Below, piece after piece: positions 26,085 through 37,071 of a stretch of DNA of 53,900 nt. Within the stretch, counting starts at the first letter, position 1, and every line of letters begins with the position of its first letter. The position numbers and the translations under genes were made by a program. The notes below the pieces were generated by a model. It did not search any database. It saw only the letters and a list, made by a program, of their open reading frames with translations, and had not been told where the DNA came from. The DNA is taken from assembly GCA_036398215.1 (NCBI GenBank), contig DASWHK010000008.1:1-53900 (forward strand), written 5' to 3'. The DNA comes from DASWHK01 sp036398215 (GTDB lineage Bacteria; Acidobacteriota; UBA890).

Positions 26085-27707
26085 TTGCTGGCGATCGTCG
26101 CCGTCGGCTTGGCGATGCGCGTGATCGGCCTTTCTTGGGGGCTGCCATACGGTTTTCACCCCGACGAAGGGGTGATCCTCGAGCATGTCGAGAGGATGGA
26201 GTGGACCGATCTGAATCCGCGGTTCTTCATCTACCCGGGCTTTTTTATCTATCAAGTGTTCGCCGTCCATCGGCTCGTCACCGCGCTCGGCGGCGACTAC
26301 GAGCACGTGCTGCTGGCGGCGCGGCTGCTCTCGGCCCTCTACGGCCTGGGGGCCGTCGTCATCGCCTACCTGCTCGGCGTCCGTCTGGGCGGCACGCGGG
26401 TGGGGCTGATCGGCGCCGGCCTGCTGGCGCTGACGGGCGCCGCGACGTTGCACGCTCACTACGCGGTGACCGACACGCCGGCGGCGACGCTGGCGATCGC
26501 GGCGGTGTGGCTGTCGGTGCGCGCCTGGCAGCGACGCTCCTACGGGGGCCTGCTCGCCGCCGCCGCGGTCTCCGGCCTCGCCGTCTCCACGAAGTACAGC
26601 GTCGCGCCGGCCTGCCTGGTCCCGTGGCTGGGCATGCTGGGGCTGGCGGCCGGCGATCGGCTGCCGCTCGCCCGCCGCGCCGTCCTCACGTCCGGCCTCG
26701 CCGCCGCGGCGCTGGGCGCCTTCCTGATCACCAGCCCCTACACGCTGCTCGATGCCGAGGGCTTCGCCCGCGACCTCGGCGTCGAGCGACGGCTGCAGGC
26801 CGAGGGGCGCCCCGGCGAGCACGTCGCCCCGCTGCAGGACCCCTCGCTGGCCGATCGCGGGCTGCTCACCAACGCCCGGGCGGTGGTTCACGACATGGGG
26901 CCGGCGGCGCTGGGCCTCGCCATCGGCTGCCTGTTGATGGTCGGCTGGCGCCTGCCGAGGACGATGCGGGCCGCCCGAGACGGGCGAGCACCTGGCGCCG
27001 CCCCGCCCGTGGATGATCGCATCTCGTGGGCGGCGACCAGCCGCGGCGGCCCGGAAGCCTTCGCGAGATGGGATGGTTTCGGCTGGGCCCTGCTGATCGC
27101 CTGGGTGCTGCTCTACTACGCCTTCATGGCGCCGTCGGCGATCGGCGGCCAGCGCTACATGCTGCCGCTATACCCGGCCCTCATGGTGATGGCCGCCGGC
27201 GGCTTCGAGCTGGCGATCCGCCGCCTTCCCGGGCGCCTGGGCCCTGTGGCCTTCGCGACGATCGCCGCCACGCTGCTGCTGGCCGCGGTGGTCCCGCCGG
27301 CCGAGCAAGCCTTCACCAGCACCGCCGCGCTGGCCCGGCGCGACACCCGGCTGGTCGCCCGCGACTGGATCCTCGCCAACCTGCCGGCCGGCGCCCACCT
27401 GGCACGCGAGTACTACGCGCCCTTCTTCCACAGCAGCGACGGCTTCCGGCTCAGCCAGCCGTTCAGCCTCACCGAGCACTCCTTCGCGACCTACTGCGCC
27501 GAAGGGGTCGAGTACCTGGTGCTCAGCTCGTTGAACCGGGAGCGCTACTTCGAGGACGAGGGCGAGCGGTTCGCAAACGAGCGCGCCTGGTACGACGAGG
27601 TCCAGCGCCGCAGCCGCGTCATCGAGCGCTTCGCAGGCCAGGAAATCCTCGACCTGCACCACCCCACCATCGAGGTGCGGCGGCTGTTCTGCGGCGCCGG
27701 CCCGTGA
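26085..27707 (+). CDS. Polytopic glycosyltransferase, PMT/ArnT type (GT-C)
   Basis: A 540-residue membrane protein with about ten helices. The first periplasmic loop carries GFHPDEGVI, with the Asp-Glu pair that is catalytic in GT-C enzymes such as PMT and ArnT; HYAVTDTPAATLAI is the usual second motif. These enzymes move a sugar from a lipid carrier onto protein or lipid A outside the membrane. The C-terminal ~130 residues form a soluble domain. TTG 26085 is the best-placed start; the same hydrophobic frame extends back to about 26064 (SRWALGLL), so a CTG start there cannot be excluded. It lies 25 nt downstream of the OPT gene. Confidence 0.88.
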   Translation: MLAIVAVGLAMRVIGLSWGLPYGFHPDEGVILEHVERMEWTDLNPRFFIYPGFFIYQVFAVHRLVTALGGDYEHVLLAARLLSALYGLGAVVIAYLLGVRLGGTRVGLIGAGLLALTGAATLHAHYAVTDTPAATLAIAAVWLSVRAWQRRSYGGLLAAAAVSGLAVSTKYSVAPACLVPWLGMLGLAAGDRLPLARRAVLTSGLAAAALGAFLITSPYTLLDAEGFARDLGVERRLQAEGRPGEHVAPLQDPSLADRGLLTNARAVVHDMGPAALGLAIGCLLMVGWRLPRTMRAARDGRAPGAAPPVDDRISWAATSRGGPEAFARWDGFGWALLIAWVLLYYAFMAPSAIGGQRYMLPLYPALMVMAAGGFELAIRRLPGRLGPVAFATIAATLLLAAVVPPAEQAFTSTAALARRDTRLVARDWILANLPAGAHLAREYYAPFFHSSDGFRLSQPFSLTEHSFATYCAEGVEYLVLSSLNRERYFEDEGERFANERAWYDEVQRRSRVIERFAGQEILDLHHPTIEVRRLFCGAGP

Positions 27708-27747
27708 CGCCTGCCGGCCACGAGAGCGTAACCTCTCGCCGTCTTCC

Positions 27748-29229
27748 CTATCGCGAGGTCGCCTCGAACGCCTTCAGCACCTCGCGGGTCAGCTCCCAGC
27801 GGTTGAAGCCCTGGCGCCCCCAATCCAGGCCGCGCCGGACGATGACCAGGTCGTGGCTCGGCACCACGACGACGAACTGGCCACGGTTGCCGGCGGTCGA
27901 GTAAGCGTCCTTGGGCACGTAATCGACGTTGTCGGGCACCAGCCACCACTGCCCGCCGTACTGGTTGCCGCGATCGGCGGTTGCCGGCGCCGGCGTACGT
28001 ACGAACCGGATCCACTCCTCAGACAGCAGGCGCTCGCCGTTCCAGACCCCGCCGTTCAAGTACAGCAGGCCGAAGCGGGCCAGATCGCGGGCGTTCGTGT
28101 AGACCTGGCTGCTGAGGATGAAGTCACCGAAGCGATCGGTGCTCAACAGCGTGTTGCGCATGCCGATCTTGTCGAGCAACGCCGCTCGCGGGAACTGCAG
28201 GTACTCGCGATCGTCGCCGATGGCCAGCTTCATGGCGTAGACGGCGAGCAGCGTGTCGTAGTTCTCGTAGTCCCAATTGGTGCCAGGCTCGCGGATGAGG
28301 CCGCGGTTGCGCGCCCCCACCACCGAGCTGGCGCCGGCCCAGTAGGCCAGGCCCGACCCGGTGGCGTACTCGAGGCCGGAGTTGTCGACGGTCTCGAGGC
28401 CGCTGGACATGTTCAGCACGTGGCGCAGGGTGATCGCCGAGCGCGGGTCGTTTTCCGGGGACGCGGCCCGCGGCAGCCACTCGAACGGCAGCGGCTCGTC
28501 GAGCGCCAGCCGCCCCTGGTCGGCAAGCATGCCGATCAACGTCACCGCGATGCTCTTGGCCGTCGACCAGGTGCGGGTTCGGGTGCTCACGTCGACGCCG
28601 GGAGCGTAGCGCTCGTGGACGATCTTGCCGCCGTGCACGACCAGCAGGCTGAGCGTCACCTGGTACTCGGACTCGCGGTCGAAGGCCCAGTCGGAGGCGG
28701 CCCGCAACGCCGCGGCGTCGACCCCTGGAGGAAGCGACGCGTCGGCGACCAGGTCGCCATCGGGCCACGGGATCGTCGCCGGGTCTCCCGGCGGCGGCGG
28801 CGCCTCGAGTACCGGCAGGCCGTCGATGTCGTCGAAGGTCTGGTCCGGCGCCAGGATCACGCAACCGATCCCCTCGCGGAACGCGGCGCGCATCGCCGGC
28901 ACGTAGCCGCCACCCTCAATGGGGCCGATCGCCACCGCCTTCCGCTCCCGATCGACGACGTAGTCGCCGCCGGCCGGGGTACCGATCGGCGCGGAGAGGT
29001 AGGCGAGCTCCTGGGCGAAGACCTGCTCGAGCGTCCGGTCGCCGGTGAACAGCCCGTTGCACATCAGGATCGCCTGCTGGCCGCGGCGGATCATCTCGCG
29101 GTTGAACTGCCAGTAGTCGTAGCGCTCCTGCTGGCCCCCCTCGTCGCGCTGCGGGCCACGGCCCTGGGCGTCGAGGGAGCCGGGAAGGAGAAATGTGGCG
29201 GCGATCAGCGCGAAGAGAAAGCGTCTCAT
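27748..29229 (-). CDS. Beta-lactamase-fold serine hydrolase, secreted
   Basis: A 493-residue protein with a signal peptide (about 1-21, ending LDAQG). The C-terminal ~320 residues form a class C beta-lactamase/DD-peptidase fold. The nucleophile is S222 in STAK (222-225), YENYD matches the YxN motif, and a closing strand near VVPSHDLVIVRRG is present. The first ~150 residues are an extra domain of unknown role. Such proteins are esterases, peptidases or penicillin-binding homologues; true beta-lactamase activity is not implied. ATG 29229 fits the signal peptide; the longer frame to 29319 does not. It converges with the glycosyltransferase gene. Confidence 0.9.
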   Translation of the reverse strand: MRRFLFALIAATFLLPGSLDAQGRGPQRDEGGQQERYDYWQFNREMIRRGQQAILMCNGLFTGDRTLEQVFAQELAYLSAPIGTPAGGDYVVDRERKAVAIGPIEGGGYVPAMRAAFREGIGCVILAPDQTFDDIDGLPVLEAPPPPGDPATIPWPDGDLVADASLPPGVDAAALRAASDWAFDRESEYQVTLSLLVVHGGKIVHERYAPGVDVSTRTRTWSTAKSIAVTLIGMLADQGRLALDEPLPFEWLPRAASPENDPRSAITLRHVLNMSSGLETVDNSGLEYATGSGLAYWAGASSVVGARNRGLIREPGTNWDYENYDTLLAVYAMKLAIGDDREYLQFPRAALLDKIGMRNTLLSTDRFGDFILSSQVYTNARDLARFGLLYLNGGVWNGERLLSEEWIRFVRTPAPATADRGNQYGGQWWLVPDNVDYVPKDAYSTAGNRGQFVVVVPSHDLVIVRRGLDWGRQGFNRWELTREVLKAFEATSR

Positions 29230-29282
29230 GAGGTCGTTTTCCTGCTCGTAGCGGGGAAGAGAATCGTATCGGCACCGCCTGG

Positions 29283-29288
29283 ATTGTA
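29283..29288 (-). promoter_or_regulatory. -10 element for the serine hydrolase gene
   Basis: Minus-strand TACAAT, with TGTATA 17 nt upstream as a weak -35. The predicted leader is about 47 nt and ends in a GCAGGA ribosome site. Confidence 0.4.
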
Positions 29289-29521
29289 CGCACAAACCCG
29301 GGCGGTATACAGGGGCCACGAGTGCCGTCGGCTGCGCGGCTACTGGCGAGCAAGCTAGCAGGCCGCCGCCAGCGGACCGCCGAACAGCATCGAGGCGATC
29401 AGGATCAACCGGAACGTGGGGAATCGAAGTTCGCCCGCCGGCGAGCCGCTCCGAGCGTCTCCGTGGCTCGTGAGGCGGTGCCGCGCGAGGGGCGAGGAAA
29501 GACGGTCCGCCGCGGCCCTCC

Positions 29522-29551
29522 TTGAGCTTGCCGGGTCGGGTCGACTAGATT
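29522..29551 (+). promoter_or_regulatory. Candidate sigma-70 promoter of the quinoprotein gene
   Basis: TTGAGC (29522-29527), 18-nt spacer, TAGATT (29546-29551). Each box matches consensus at four of six positions. The leader is about 80 nt and ends in a GGGAGG ribosome site. Confidence 0.4.
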
Positions 29552-29639
29552 CCCCACGACACCCCCGCTCCTGCACGCGGGCGCCTGGCTACCAACGGCG
29601 CCGGCCCCGCGTGTTTCCGGCTCTGGGAGGAAGAAGAAG

Positions 29640-31709
29640 ATGCATACGTACGCGATGCGCTGTTCGCTGTCGATCTCCACCCTCTGTCTGGTCCTCGCCC
29701 TGGGCTGTGCGGTCTCGCCCCTGCCGATGGGTCAGGAGCGCGCCGACGCACCGGAGCGTGGCAACCCCGCCGGCGAATGGCGCTACCAGAGCGCCGACGC
29801 CTGGGGCACGCGCTTCTCGCCCCTCGACCAGATCGACGGCGACAACTTCGAGCAGCTCGACGTCGCCTGGCTCTGGCGCGGCAACAACTTCAGCCCCGAC
29901 CTGCAGACGACCTCGCGATCGACCCCGAGTTACATCGACGGCATGCTCTACACAGTGGCCGGGTCGCGGCGCACCGTCGTGGCGATCGACGCCGCCACCG
30001 GCGAGACCGTCTGGACCTATCGCGAGCCCAGCACCGAGCGCTGGGAGCGCTCGATGCGGGCCAGCTACGGCAAGGGGGTCGGCTACGCGGAGGTCGACGG
30101 CCGCGGCGTGATCTACATCATCACGCCCGGGTTCTTCCTCCACGCGCTGGACGCCAAGACCGGCCAGCCGCTGGAGAATTGGGGCGCGCCGGTGCCGCTG
30201 GAGGGCTTCTCGCAGACCGGGGTGGTCGACCTGTTGCCCGACCTGCTGCGCGACTGGGGCCCTTGGCAGGCCTATGAAGGTGCCTATGACCCCGACCACG
30301 GGATCCCGCGCGAGCTGGGCTACATCACCAGCTCGTCGCCCCCGATCGTCGTCAACGACGTCGTCGTGGTCGGCAGCTCCGCCGAGCAGGGCTACAACCA
30401 GACCCGCATCGAGAACGTCCCCAACGACATCCTCGCCTACGACGCCCGCACCGGCGAGCACCTCTGGAAGTTCCACGTCATCCCGCGGCCCGGCGAGCCC
30501 GGCCACGAGACCTGGGAGAACGACGCCTGGTCGTACACGGGCGACGTCTCCTCGTGGGCGCCGCTGTCGGCGGACGCCGAGCGCGGCATCGTGTACATCC
30601 CCACCAACCCGCCGACCGTCGACTACTTCGGCGGCTTCCGACCCGGCGCCAACCTCTACGGCACCAGCCTGATCGCCCTCGACGTCCGCACCGGGGAGCG
30701 CGTCTGGCACTTCCAGACCGTCCACAACGACCAGTGGAACTACGACCTGCCCAACGTCCCGATCCTCGTCGACCTCACCGTCGACGGCGTCGAGATCCCG
30801 GCGGTCGTGCAGACCACCAAGCAGGGCTTCATCTTCGCCTTCAATCGGGAGACCGGGGAGCCGATCTGGCCGATCGAGGAGCGCCCGGTGCCGCAGACCG
30901 AGGTGCCCGGCAACTGGACGTTCCCGACCCAGCCCTACCCGACGCGCCCCGAGCCCTTCGAGCCAATGGGCCTCACCCCCGAGCGGGTGATCGACTTCAC
31001 GCCGCAGCTGCGGGAAGAGGCCCTCGAGACCATGCTCGAGTACCGGATCGGAGACACCTACCTGCCGCGGCTGCACACCGGCCACGACTCCAGCGTGCGC
31101 GACAACATCCGCTGCTACGGCGGCCTCAACATCACCCATCCCGCCGCCATAGACCCGACGACGGGGATCCTCTACGTCTCGCACGGCCCGAGCTGCGGCG
31201 GCGGCCTGGTGATGCCGGGCGCCGAGGCGGACGAGCCCGACGATCCCGGGACGACCGGGACGACGATCGCCGAGTGGGTCGCCGGCCCCGGCGGCCGCCT
31301 CCCCGGCCCCCAGGGGCTGCCGATCTTCAAGCCGCCCTACAACCGGGTCTCCGCCTACGACATGAACACCGGCGAGCGGCTCTACTGGGTGCCGATCGGC
31401 GAGACCCCGGACAACGTCGCGAACCATCCGGCCCTGGCGGGGATCGAGCTCCCCAACACCGGCGGCGGCCCCGAGGCGATCCTGATGGTCACCGGCACCC
31501 TGCTGTTGACCAGCGAGGTGGTGGGAGACGATCAGCCGGTCCTCACCGCTCGCGACAAGGCCACCGGCCAAATCCTGGGCCGGGTCGAGCTGCCGACGGC
31601 GGCCCAATACGGCATGATGACCTACCTGCACGAGGGCAAGCAGTACATCGTCGTGCAGATCGGCGGCCGCGACTACCCGGGCTCGCTGGTGGCGCTGGCG
31701 CTACGCTGA
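29640..31709 (+). CDS. PQQ-dependent dehydrogenase-type quinoprotein
   Basis: A 689-residue exported protein predicted to fold as an eight-bladed propeller. Family features are the opening GEWRYQSADAWGTRFSPLDQI, recurring 'A.DA.TGE.VW' tryptophan-docking strands, and NDQWNYDLPN, which resembles the active-site Asp region of membrane/soluble quinoprotein dehydrogenases. It would oxidise an alcohol or sugar with pyrroloquinoline quinone; the substrate is unknown. No cytochrome c motif (CxxCH) is seen, so electrons must leave through a separate partner. The N-terminus has a lipobox-like LALGC near residue 23, suggesting a lipoprotein. No PQQ synthesis gene is in the window. Confidence 0.88.
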   Translation: MHTYAMRCSLSISTLCLVLALGCAVSPLPMGQERADAPERGNPAGEWRYQSADAWGTRFSPLDQIDGDNFEQLDVAWLWRGNNFSPDLQTTSRSTPSYIDGMLYTVAGSRRTVVAIDAATGETVWTYREPSTERWERSMRASYGKGVGYAEVDGRGVIYIITPGFFLHALDAKTGQPLENWGAPVPLEGFSQTGVVDLLPDLLRDWGPWQAYEGAYDPDHGIPRELGYITSSSPPIVVNDVVVVGSSAEQGYNQTRIENVPNDILAYDARTGEHLWKFHVIPRPGEPGHETWENDAWSYTGDVSSWAPLSADAERGIVYIPTNPPTVDYFGGFRPGANLYGTSLIALDVRTGERVWHFQTVHNDQWNYDLPNVPILVDLTVDGVEIPAVVQTTKQGFIFAFNRETGEPIWPIEERPVPQTEVPGNWTFPTQPYPTRPEPFEPMGLTPERVIDFTPQLREEALETMLEYRIGDTYLPRLHTGHDSSVRDNIRCYGGLNITHPAAIDPTTGILYVSHGPSCGGGLVMPGAEADEPDDPGTTGTTIAEWVAGPGGRLPGPQGLPIFKPPYNRVSAYDMNTGERLYWVPIGETPDNVANHPALAGIELPNTGGGPEAILMVTGTLLLTSEVVGDDQPVLTARDKATGQILGRVELPTAAQYGMMTYLHEGKQYIVVQIGGRDYPGSLVALALR

Positions 31710-31731
31710 TTCGGTACGCGCAGGCGGTGGC

Positions 31732-31762
31732 GGCGAGACGTTAGCCCGCACGTCTCCTCGCC
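31732..31762. terminator. Hairpin between convergent genes
   Basis: GGCGAGACGT (31732-31741) pairs with ACGTCTCCTCGCC (31750-31762) with a two-base bulge. It lies in the 59-bp gap between two convergent stops and could serve both. No T-tract follows, so it may act with Rho or only protect 3' ends. Confidence 0.5.
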
Positions 31763-31768
31763 CTCCTG

Positions 31769-34456
<2,688 letters not shown>

Positions 34457-34559
34457 GGGTTCCGTCGCTCTCTTTCCATCGGGAACCGGCAAACTAGCAG
34501 ATCGGACCGCGCCGCCGCAGGATGCGACGCGCAGATGCCCAGCCGGCACTCATTGAGAA

Positions 34560-34637
34560 TGGCGGGGCCGACGGGATTTGAACCCGCGATCTCCGGCTTG
34601 ACAGGCCGGCGTGGTAACCAGGCTACACCACAGCCCC
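34560..34637 (-). tRNA. tRNA-Asp (GTC)
   Basis: A complete 78-nt cloverleaf with encoded CCA. Acceptor GGGGCTG/CGGCCCC, anticodon arm CCGGC-CTGTCAA-GCCGG with anticodon GTC, T-arm GCGGG-TTCAAAT-CCCGT, and discriminator G as expected for tRNA-Asp. Confidence 0.97.
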
Positions 34638-34680
34638 GCCTGAACCCACAGAACTCACGCGCAGGAGGTCGAGACGGTGT

Positions 34681-34756
34681 TGGTGGGCGGTACTGGGCTC
34701 GAACCAGTGACCTCCTGCTTGTAAGGCAGGCGCTCTCCCAGCTGAGCTAACCGCCC
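34681..34756 (-). tRNA. tRNA-Val (TAC)
   Basis: A complete 76-nt cloverleaf with encoded CCA. Acceptor GGGCGGT/ACCGCCC, anticodon arm CCTGC-CTTACAA-GCAGG with anticodon TAC, T-loop TTCGAGC. It precedes tRNA-Asp by 43 nt on the same strand; the two are probably co-transcribed. Confidence 0.97.
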
Positions 34757-34770
34757 GCAACAACAACGCG

Positions 34771-34776
34771 ATTCTA
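34771..34776 (-). promoter_or_regulatory. -10 element of the tRNA-Val/tRNA-Asp unit
   Basis: Minus-strand TAGAAT 14 nt before the tRNA-Val 5' end. The hexamer 17 nt upstream (TGGCGG) is a poor -35. Confidence 0.45.
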
Positions 34777-34817
34777 CCGTGCGCCCCCCACCCCCGCCAC
34801 ACGCACCCGAATCCGGT

Positions 34818-34907
34818 GCGGGCAACTCGGGGCAAGCTCGGCGCCCCGCGCCGAGCGGCGGGGGCGGTGGCGGGCATTCAAACGAATGCGAGGCGCGGCC
34901 CGCAAAT
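34818..34907. repeat. 90-bp direct repeat, copy A
   Basis: Nearly identical to 36183-36272 in the same orientation, with a few substitutions and compensating single-base indels. It includes a strong CTCGGCGC/GCGCCGAG stem. This copy is non-coding, downstream of the propeller lipoprotein gene. Confidence 0.9.
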
Positions 34908-34960
34908 CAGCATGTCACAGGAACTCGCAAGACGCCGCAGCCCCCTCGCCCTGCCCACCC

Positions 34961-36286
34961 TCAGTACTCAACCCCCTCCACCATAGACCGGATCCGATAC
35001 ACCGCCGGAAAGACCTCGCCGCTCTCCGGATCCTCCCAGCGAATCAACAGGTGGCCGCGCTGCGGCTGCGGCCAGCCGGGGGTGGTGGTCTGGCCCAGGT
35101 ACTCGCCTTCCGGGCTGAAGACGGCCCAGCGATACGAGCCTTCCGGCAGGTCGCGAACGTGATCGATCGAGAGCCAGACGAAGCCCTTGTCGTCGACGAT
35201 CGGCCGGCTCCAGTAATGCTTCGGGTCGGCGAAGCGCGGGTTGTCGCGTTGCAGCCGGTAGCCACGTGACTCCTGGTAGCCCGTCTCACGGGCTTCGGCG
35301 CGGCGCACGGCGTCGTCGAGCTGCTCCATTACCCAGGCTCGGTCCTCGTCGGTGACAGGCTCTGGAGGCAACTCGACGCGCAGCCGGCCAACGAGGGCCC
35401 CCTCGTCGTCGTAGACGCGAACCTCGGGCTCGAGCGGATTCACGAGATGGAAGCCGAAGTGGCGCGAGAAGTCCCCCCAGGGGCGGCCGGCGAAGTAATG
35501 CTGTAGCCACTCGCCACGCGAGCCGTCCTCCTCCAGGAGAAACTCGCCGTTGACCACCCACGGGGTCACGATGCTGGCCCTCGGCTCGCCTTCGGGGCCG
35601 ATGACGTGCATTTCGGCGCGCGTCTCAGTGAACCGATCGTAGCGCTCCTCCAGGTTGAAGATGACGCCCCGGCCGTCGGGCAGGCGCCACCAGCGGCCGT
35701 CGCGCATCAGGCCTAGCGCCGCCGTCGGCAGCGTGAACGTCTCGATGAACGTCCCGTCGAGCTCGAAGGCGTGATTTCGATATCCGTCGGTGACCCACAG
35801 CACGTCGCCGTCGACGTCCACGAAGGTAACTCTCTGGAATTCGCCCGGCCCTTGCCCCCGGCGGCCGATCCGGTAGAGGTACTCGCCCTCGGCGCTGAAC
35901 ACGACGACCTGCCTGTCTCCCATGTCGCCGACGAAGATGCGGCCGTCCTCGGCCATCGCCATCCAGTAGGGCGAGTACATGACCGACTCTGCGATTGCGG
36001 GATCGGGCCGGATCACGAGCGTTCGCTCATAGGCGAAGATCTCGCCCTCGTGCCTGGGGCCGCCCGTGGTCAGCGCGACCTCGACGCCGTCTTCGCTCGT
36101 CACGCTGAACCCATGTGCCGCACCATTGGGACCCGCGGGCGAGCAAGCGACGGCAAACATCACGACCAGCACCAACGCAGGAGCGGGCAACTCGGGGCAA
36201 GCTCGGCGCTCGCGCCGAGCGGCGGGGGCGGGTGGCGGATCTTCAAACAAATGCGAGGCGCGGCCCAGAAATAAGGGCAGCTTCAT
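34961..36286 (-). CDS. Six-bladed propeller lipoprotein (NHL/6-bladed type)
   Basis: A 441-residue protein. Residues about 37-49 (LVLVVMFAVAC) form a short lipoprotein-type signal with the cysteine at 49. The mature part is a propeller with strands such as GRIFVGDMGDRQVVVFSAEGEY and FSPEGEYLGQ, as in the '6-bladed beta-propeller' proteins of Bacteroidota and Acidobacteriota. Function is unknown. ATG 36286 overlaps the pdxJ stop (ATGA), which supports this start. However, the first ~35 residues are encoded by copy B of a 90-bp direct repeat, so the ancestral start was probably different. A GTG or ATG around residues 40-43 is too short to give a full signal peptide. Confidence 0.78.
   Translation of the reverse strand: MKLPLFLGRASHLFEDPPPAPAARRERRACPELPAPALVLVVMFAVACSPAGPNGAAHGFSVTSEDGVEVALTTGGPRHEGEIFAYERTLVIRPDPAIAESVMYSPYWMAMAEDGRIFVGDMGDRQVVVFSAEGEYLYRIGRRGQGPGEFQRVTFVDVDGDVLWVTDGYRNHAFELDGTFIETFTLPTAALGLMRDGRWWRLPDGRGVIFNLEERYDRFTETRAEMHVIGPEGEPRASIVTPWVVNGEFLLEEDGSRGEWLQHYFAGRPWGDFSRHFGFHLVNPLEPEVRVYDDEGALVGRLRVELPPEPVTDEDRAWVMEQLDDAVRRAEARETGYQESRGYRLQRDNPRFADPKHYWSRPIVDDKGFVWLSIDHVRDLPEGSYRWAVFSPEGEYLGQTTTPGWPQPQRGHLLIRWEDPESGEVFPAVYRIRSMVEGVEY
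36183..36272. repeat. 90-bp direct repeat, copy B
   Basis: Same sequence as 34818-34907. It lies inside the 5' coding part of the propeller lipoprotein gene, where it encodes an Ala/Pro/Arg-rich stretch. GCTCGGCGC and GCGCCGAGC form a perfect 9-bp palindrome around TC. Confidence 0.9.
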
Positions 36287-37017
36287 CGCCTCAGCAATGC
36301 CTTCATCTCCCGCACCGCCCGCTCCAGCCCCACGAACGCCGCCCGCGCCACGATGTTGTGGCCGATGTTGAGCTCGACGATCTCGGGGATCGCCACCATG
36401 CCGGCGACGTTGCGGTAGGTGAGGCCGTGGCCGGCGGCGACCCGCAGGCCGGCGGCGGCCGCCTGGGCGGCGATCTCGGCGACCCTGGCCCGCAGGGCCT
36501 CGGTGGCGCCGGCGTCGCGGCCCTCGCTGGCGTCGGCGTAGGCCGCCGTGTTGATCTCGATCTGGCCGGCGCCTATCCGCGCGGCGGCCTCGATCTGCTC
36601 GGCCACGGGATCGAGGAAGATCGCCACCGAGATGCCGGCGTCACGCAGCTCGGCGACGGCGCTTTCCAGCCGCCGCGGATCGCCGGCGACGTCGAGGCCC
36701 CCCTCGGTGGTCAGCTCATCGGGCCGCTCCGGCACCAGCGTCACGTTGGCGGGCTGGTAGCGGCGCGCCAGGCCGAGCATCTCCTCGGTCGCCGCCATCT
36801 CGACGTTCAGGTGGGTCTTGACCGTCGCCGCCAGCAGCTCGACGTCGCGCTCGTTGATGTGGCGGCGGTCGGACCGCAGGTGCACCGTGATGCCGTCGGC
36901 GCCGCCCAGCTCGGCGAGGACCGCCGCCTGCACCGGGTCGGGCTCCGGCGCCCGGCGCGCCTGGCGCAGGGTCGCGATGTGATCGATGTTGACGCCCAGA
37001 AAGACGGCTTCGTTCAT
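36283..37017 (-). CDS. pdxJ: Pyridoxine 5'-phosphate synthase
   Basis: A 244-residue cytosolic TIM-barrel enzyme. It condenses 3-amino-2-oxopropyl phosphate with 1-deoxyxylulose 5-phosphate to form pyridoxine 5'-phosphate, the last ring-forming step of DXP-dependent vitamin B6 synthesis. Signatures are LGVNIDHIATLRQAR at the start, GITVHLRSDRRHI, LNVEMAATEEM, TLVPERPDELTTEGG and AGHGLTYRNV. ATG 37017 gives the family N-terminus; a start at 37035 would add six residues. It lies 54 nt downstream of glmM and overlaps the lipoprotein gene by four bases. Confidence 0.97.
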   Translation of the reverse strand: MNEAVFLGVNIDHIATLRQARRAPEPDPVQAAVLAELGGADGITVHLRSDRRHINERDVELLAATVKTHLNVEMAATEEMLGLARRYQPANVTLVPERPDELTTEGGLDVAGDPRRLESAVAELRDAGISVAIFLDPVAEQIEAAARIGAGQIEINTAAYADASEGRDAGATEALRARVAEIAAQAAAAGLRVAAGHGLTYRNVAGMVAIPEIVELNIGHNIVARAAFVGLERAVREMKALLRR

Positions 37018-37071
37018 GGTTCGCCCGACGCGCATGTCGTGACGGATGCTTCACCGAATCAGGACACTAGC

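Larger units (their letters stand above)
29230..29639. other. 410-bp divergent intergenic region
   Basis: It holds promoter-like sequences for both flanking genes and one CTAGCAGGCCG motif (29355-29365). A 73-codon minus frame (29355-29576) ending in a hydrophobic run has no convincing start or homology and was not called. No RNA gene was recognised. Confidence 0.6.

Noticed and set aside
27748..29229. A true beta-lactamase resistance gene.
   Set aside because: The fold and STAK motif match, but the large extra N-terminal domain and divergent motifs fit general serine hydrolases. There is no resistance context.
29355..29576. A 73-codon minus-strand frame ending in a hydrophobic stretch.
   Set aside because: It has no plausible start or ribosome site, and the Arg/Ser-rich upstream part looks like non-coding sequence.
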